Assembly (NCBI GenBank): GCA_023053685.1
Contig: JALIGW010000014.1
Span: forward strand, 15,909,090-15,973,089
Direction of reading: 5' to 3'
Length of the DNA stretch: 64,000 nucleotides
Origin: Diadophis punctatus similis
Lineage: Eukaryota > Chordata > Lepidosauria > Squamata > Dipsadidae
Shown here piece by piece: positions 59,475 to 64,000 of the stretch; within the stretch, counting starts at the first letter, position 1; each line of letters starts with the position of its first letter. Under the pieces are notes generated by a model. That model searched no databases. It was given only the letters and a program-made list of their open reading frames with translations, and was not told the DNA's origin. The translations under genes and the position numbers were made by a program.

Positions 59475-59654
59475 CATCCAGCCTGCAGGGATGCCAGAGG
59501 CCAATGTAGCTACCCCAGTCTTAGCGTTCTCATCGAATTTGTCTGCAGTGATAAAGTCGACAGGCAAAGTGATCCGGACACCATTCTTCTCAGCTTTGGC
59601 CATCAGATCTTTGACTATTTTTGATCCTTCTTCATCAAACAGAGAGTTGCCAAT
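59475..59654 (-). CDS. PGK1: PGK1 exon
   Basis: 180-nt, 60-codon exon in phase, with acceptor TTCTTCCAG|ATTGGC and donor GGCTGGATG|GTGAGTG. It encodes [40 protein letters not shown], and [20 protein letters not shown]. The FDEEG and IPAGWM stretches are PGK signatures in the nucleotide-binding lobe. Confidence 0.95.
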
Positions 59655-60157
59655 CTGGAAGAAACAAAGATGGCACGTTCAGTAGCAGATAAATGGTGGT
59701 GCTAGCTGCAATGAAATCAGTGAGGGTCACAAAAGACCCTTGCAAATATGTAAAGAATGAAGGAAAAGGGGGGAATATGATCAAAGCCTTTAAATATATT
59801 AAGGATCTAGAAGGCAGTATTTCCAATATTAAGTAAAAACGAAGAACATTGGAGGATAATCTCAAACTGACAGAGGTTCAAAAGCAATGTTAGAAAGTAT
59901 TATTTCACAGAAAGAGTAGTGGAAGATTGGAACAAACTTCTAATGGACCTGATGGGTCAATCATCAGTAACTGAGTTTAAACATACTTGGAATAAACATA
60001 CAGTATCCATCCTACAACAAAAATTAAAAAAATAAAATTGAACTCAAAAGGCAGATTTGATGAACCACTATGTTTTTTTCTGCCATCAAATGTCTATGAA
60101 GATTCTCAGTTATCCAGGTCATAGTGGTATCAAAAGTGGTTTTTTATTTTGAAAAAC

Positions 60158-60195
60158 AAGATGTTTCACTTCCTATCCTGGAAGCTTCATCAGTT
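60158..60195 (-). ncRNA. Hammerhead-like motif, left Penelope end
   Basis: The minus strand reads CTGATGA, extra A, GCTTCC/GGAAGT stem with loop AGGATA, then GAAA and CATC. Core strings are intact; AUC is an allowed cleavage triplet. Confidence 0.45.
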
Positions 60196-61874
60196 CTACT
60201 GGATGCTGTGGGAGATGGAAGGACATTTATTGACAGTTCAAATTAGTAGGTTCTGACAGGATGGGGGGCGGGGGGGGGGAGAGAAATGGAAAGTTTCCCC
60301 TTTTTGTGGATTTTGGGGAGTCCATATATTTTATAAGAAACGGTCGTCAACTTCCTGCAAAAACTACTTAAGGACAATGCAACTGACAAGCCACAATACT
60401 TTCGCCTTTACCCTGGGGAAGCCACTCCACGCATATATGGACTCCCCAAAATTCACGAAGAGGGAAATCCACTCACACCAATTGTCAGCAGCATCAACTC
60501 GTCACCTACAACATTGCAAAACATCTCAATTATTGGCTCCTTTGGTTGGCAACACCATCCATCACATCAACAATTCACAGGACAAGGTTTGGAAACTAAA
60601 ATTGGATCCAGATGAAACTATGGTTTCTTATGGTGTGACCTCACTCTTCTGAACAACTGAAGCTGTCACAGTAATGAAGAAATGTCTGCTACAAGACAGA
60701 ACATTAGGTAACAAAACTAATCTCAGCCCAGACCACATATGTGCCATGTTGGGCCTCTGTCTGACCACTACCTATTTTAAATACAATGGTTTCTACAAAC
60801 AAAAACACGGTTGCGCCATGGGGTCACCTGTGTCCCCCATTGTGGCAAATCTGTACATGGAAGAGATAGAAACCAAAGCCCTAAACTCGTTCCCAGGAAT
60901 TTCACCAACTCACTGCTAGAGGTATGTGGATGATACTTCGGTCAAGATTAAAACACAGGAAGTGGAATCCTTCACCAAACACATCCACTCTGTGAACAGA
61001 TACCATTGGGAAGATGTTAAGGAAAACTGTCTGGCTTTCCTGGACTGTGCTGTACACATTAAGGAAGACAGAAGCCTTAATATTGCAGTTTACAAAAAAC
61101 CAACATACACTGATCAGTATTTGCATTTTAATTCTCACTACCCACTAGAACACAAATTGGGAGTGATCAGAACCCTACGCCATCTGGCTGAAAGTTGGCC
61201 TACCAGTAAAGAGAGAATACACAACCAGGAATCCCTGAGAACTTGTTGCTATCCTAGCTGGGCCTTCACCAAATCCCAAAAAAGACCCAGCATGAGCTCT
61301 ACTACAGACAAGGAAGAGAGTGACAAACAAAGCAACACTGTTCCATATGTTGCTGGAATATCTGAAAAACTGTACAATGCAGTGAGACGTGTGCAGATCT
61401 GTACATTGGTGAAACGAAGCAACCACTTCAGAAGCACATGGCACAACATGGGAGATTGAACCCATCAGGACAAGATTCAGCGGTCCATCTGCATTTGAAA
61501 GAGAAGGGTCACTCTTTCGAAGATAGCCAAGTCCACATTTGGATAGAGAGCACCACTGGTTTGAATGAGGAGTCAAAGAGGCCACTGAGAAGCCCTCTCT
61601 CAACAGAGGAAGAAAGATAAGATACCACCTACCCCAATTTACACTGCAGTCCTTTTGGTTGTTCCAAGAAGATTCCACACCTGATTCAGGTGACCCTGAA
61701 TCACAGATAAACCCCCAAGGAACCACAATGGCTTTCAGAGGGTGTTAAGACCAGTTGACTGCAAAAAAACAAAACAAAACACCTTTTCTTTTTCATTCCC
61801 CCCATCCCCATTGTGCCCCACCAACAAATCTCAACTGTCAAGAAGTGTTCTTCTATCTCCCACAGCATCCAATA

Positions 61875-61915
61875 CAACTGATGAAGCTTCCAGGATAGGA
61901 AGCAAAACATTTTGT
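61875..61915 (+). ncRNA. Hammerhead-like motif, right Penelope end, decayed
   Basis: CTGATGA, extra A, GCTTCC/GGAAGC stem, but the GAAA core is AAAA (AAGCAAAACATTTTG). Confidence 0.4.
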
Positions 61916-62324
61916 TTTTCCTCAAAAGTCAGTCAAGTTGCCCTTTCAAAATAAAAACCATTTTAATACATTTTCTGCCATCAGTTTTCTATGTTTCTAC
62001 GAAGTGACTGGTGGCAGAGGGAAAGTAAGAGGCTGAAGAAAATCATTTTCAGTGTGACTTCTAAAAGTTCAGATCTAGATTAGAAGTGTTACAGTAGCTT
62101 GGTCAAAGAAGCAATATTAGTCAAATATGAACTTTTATGAAAAAAGTTGACCAGGGAAAATTGTCTTGTTTAAGCATATGGCCAACAACTTACTAAATAT
62201 TTAACACTGATTAATGCAAAGAATTGTTCTAATGTATTTACTTTTCTCAACTAAAGACAACATTGTAGCACACAGAGCCACTTGACTGAGATGGACACCT
62301 GTAGAAATTAAATAAATACGGTAC

Positions 62325-62439
62325 CTCCATATTGTTGAGTACTTTGAGGAAGGTGAAGGCCATTCCACCACCAATAATCATCTCATTGACCTTATCCAGC
62401 ATGTTATTGATTAGCTGAATCTTATCCTGAACCTTAGCT
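62325..62439 (-). CDS. PGK1: PGK1 exon (nucleotide-binding domain start)
   Basis: 115-nt exon with acceptor TTCGTTAG|AGCTAAGG and donor ATGGAG|GTACCG. It translates to [20 protein letters not shown], then [18 protein letters not shown]. The [10 protein letters not shown] stretch belongs to the nucleotide-binding domain of PGK. The first base completes a Gly codon from an upstream exon outside the window. Confidence 0.95.
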
Positions 62440-62724
62440 CTAACGAACAGGGAGAAAAAGAGATCCAAGTTGTTAAATGTTTCTGTGGAATATTTGAAAT
62501 AAAAATGCTTGACAAAGAAAACAGACTTTAGACTGTAGAAACAGTATGAAAATCATGATTTCACGTTTTATTATTAAATGGGAGAAACATGTAAACTCAT
62601 TTACTCTTTTGACTTATTATATAAGTAAAGCTTAAAATAGAGAGAAAGGCATTACACAGACACACATCCATAGATGTGTCTCCACCTGGCTCTCTTTCAA
62701 GTCAAAAGGGTTGAAGCTCTAAAT

Positions 62725-62870
62725 CAGGGGTGGGCAAACTATGGTTCTTTGAGGACCTGTGGACTTCAACTCCCAGAATTCCTGAGCCAGCCATGCATGC
62801 ATGGCTAGCTCAGGAATTCTGGGAGTTGAAGTCCACAGGTCCTCAAAGAACCATAGCTTGCCCACCCCTG
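62725..62870. mobile_element. Foldback hAT-type MITE (CAGGGGTGGGCAAAC ends)
   Basis: 146-bp palindrome sister to 17459-17604, centred on CATGCATGCATGG. Flanks CTCTAAAT and, one base displaced, GTCTAAAT. Confidence 0.8.
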
Positions 62871-62879
62871 CGTCTAAAT

Positions 62880-63535
62880 TGATTTGACACATCCGTTCTC
62901 CACTCTGGTCTGAAAAATCAAAATATTATGAATTATCAATACAAATAATTTATAATTGTCCAAAATGTATTGAGGTAGGTAGACCCTAACCCTGTTCTTC
63001 CAACCCCTTTTACAGAATGGGTTCGTACTGTGGTTCTTTGGATGAAAAAATGTATTTAAGGTTGGGCTTTATTTTTTTTAAAGGAAGACTCCAACATCTC
63101 CTCTCCGAAAGCTGTTAGCTGTGCTAGGCTGCCCTCTCCTGCCCAAATGTCTCACTCTGGTAACCAGCAGCTGAAGCTGAACATGGTTCTTCAGCTGCAA
63201 GGGCCAAATCTGGACTAAGTAGATCTCCAACCCCTGTTTCTCACAAGTAAGTTGCCTGTAATAAAGCGATTCTGGAAATCTACTCCAGATAGCCAGAATT
63301 ATGGATTTATGTTCTTCCAAAGTAAAATATAACCAGGAAAGCCACGTTGTTTCCTAACAGCAATTCTTAATATCTCTGTTGGCAAATGGTTTAAGCACAA
63401 TCACAGGACTCTCTACTATGCTCTATAGTACCTTTGAATTCTAACTGCTGCGAGTTTTTTTTTAAATTTCCTCTTAATTATATTTTATTCTCTACATGTA
63501 GGCTTGTATTTTCTTTAGTTATTATAACCAATTAA
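62880..63535. other. PGK1 intron sequence, no further exon seen
   Basis: No PGK1 exon could be found here or up to 64000 apart from a CR1 copy. The next upstream exon is outside the window. Confidence 0.6.
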
Positions 63536-63539
63536 TAAC

Positions 63540-63768
63540 TATTTAATTCAACCTAGAAATAAGGAGGAATTTTCTGACAGTGAGAACAATCAACCAATGG
63601 AACAGAAGTTGCCTTCAGAAGTTGTGGGAGCTTCATCACTGGAGGCTTTTAAGAAGAGACTGGACTGCCATCTGTCAGAAATGGTGTAGGGTCTCCTGCT
63701 TGGGTGGGGGGTTGGACTAGATGACCTACAAGGTCCCTTCCAACTCTGTTAAATCTGTTAATTATAAC
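63540..63768 (+). mobile_element. CR1-type LINE 3' end
   Basis: AAATAAGGAGGAATTTTCTG ... GTTGGACTAGATGACCTACA, ending CTGTTAAATCTGTTAAT, the CR1 terminal repeat. Short 5'-truncated copy. Confidence 0.8.
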
Positions 63769-64000
63769 TGGTCTAAGACTCTATTTTGGTGTCCGTTCCT
63801 GCTATCCAGCTGCTATTTTGTACACTGTGGGATGCCAGATGAGATGAACATGTCAATGGACTCTGTTGATGGACTGGATGTACAACCAGATCCAAGTGGC
63901 CAAATATGCAAAATGGTGGCTTGCTCAAAAAACAGACACTGATTGTTCAGGATGCCCTTTATCTAGAGAATGCAGCACAAGGTCTTTCCAGATGGCACTA

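Larger units (their letters stand above)
60085..61955 (+). mobile_element. Penelope-like retroelement with RT and GIY-YIG remnants
   Basis: From about 60390 the plus strand gives ATPRIYGLPKIHEEGNPLTP and IVSSINSSPTTL (Penelope RT start), then frame-broken RT with KHGCAMGSPVSPIVANLYME (60809-60868) and RYVDDT at about 60917. Later DLYIGETKQPLQKHMAQHGR (GIY-YIG-type end) with SAVHLHLKEKGHSFEDSQVHI (about 61395-61540). Terminal sequences with hammerhead-like motifs lie on both sides, reverse at 60158 and forward at 61875. It lies in the PGK1 intron between the exons at 59475 and 62325 and is inactive because of stops and shifts. Confidence 0.8.

Overview
This window is vertebrate nuclear DNA, almost certainly from a snake and probably an advanced (colubroid) one. 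The reasons are the split exons with GT/AG borders, CpG-island-like segments, abundant tRNA-derived squamate SINEs, BovB, L2-like, CR1 and Penelope elements, and several CR1-group 3' ends that run into (ATTCT)n microsatellites, a signature described for the snake CR1 (Snake1/L3) LINEs. Nothing here is bacterial or operon-like.

Two host protein-coding genes can be supported, both on the minus strand. AMOT (angiomotin) supplies six consecutive coding exons at 26456-27282, 21042-21489, 19590-19734, 13794-13886, 8319-8464 and 807-956. They join in phase into 603 codons that begin at the p130 start codon; the 3' third of the gene lies beyond position 1. PGK1 (phosphoglycerate kinase 1) supplies its last five coding exons at 62325-62439, 59475-59654, 59207-59384, 58776-58874 and 54976-55016, with a 3' UTR ending near 54565; its 5' half lies beyond 64000. 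PGK1 is therefore immediately upstream of AMOT on the same strand. Between them lie two CG-dense segments (about 44480-45720 and 52440-53350) with plausible minus-strand splice donors. They are the best candidates for AMOT promoters or non-coding first exons.

The rest is intronic and intergenic DNA dominated by mobile elements. By region: 1-19.6 kb (AMOT introns) holds L2-like, CR1 and Snake1 fragments, SINEs, solo LTRs, many foldback hAT-type MITEs with 8-bp target duplications, a large foldback Tc1 element with a SINE in only one arm, a cluster of Penelope-like hammerhead motifs, and a Ty1/copia remnant. 19.7-27.3 kb holds further AMOT exons with an L2-like copy, a Penelope fragment and a microsatellite-bearing hAT-like element. 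27.4-44 kb has two copies of a GC-rich hAT-type element in opposite orientation, two more solo LTRs, Snake1 copies and an EAF1-like pseudogene fragment fused to a LINE 3' end. 44-54 kb has the CG-dense segments, CR1 and SINE copies, a degraded gag-like zinc knuckle and an RTE-type LINE. 54-64 kb is the PGK1 3' half, whose introns carry a BovB LINE and a Penelope-like element with recognisable RT and GIY-YIG regions.

AMOT encodes a scaffold that binds YAP and NEDD4-family WW domains and links junctions and actin to Hippo signalling. PGK1 encodes a glycolytic enzyme. Nothing suggests that the two work together; their proximity is a matter of chromosome organisation. All calls come from reading the sequence by eye, without database searches.
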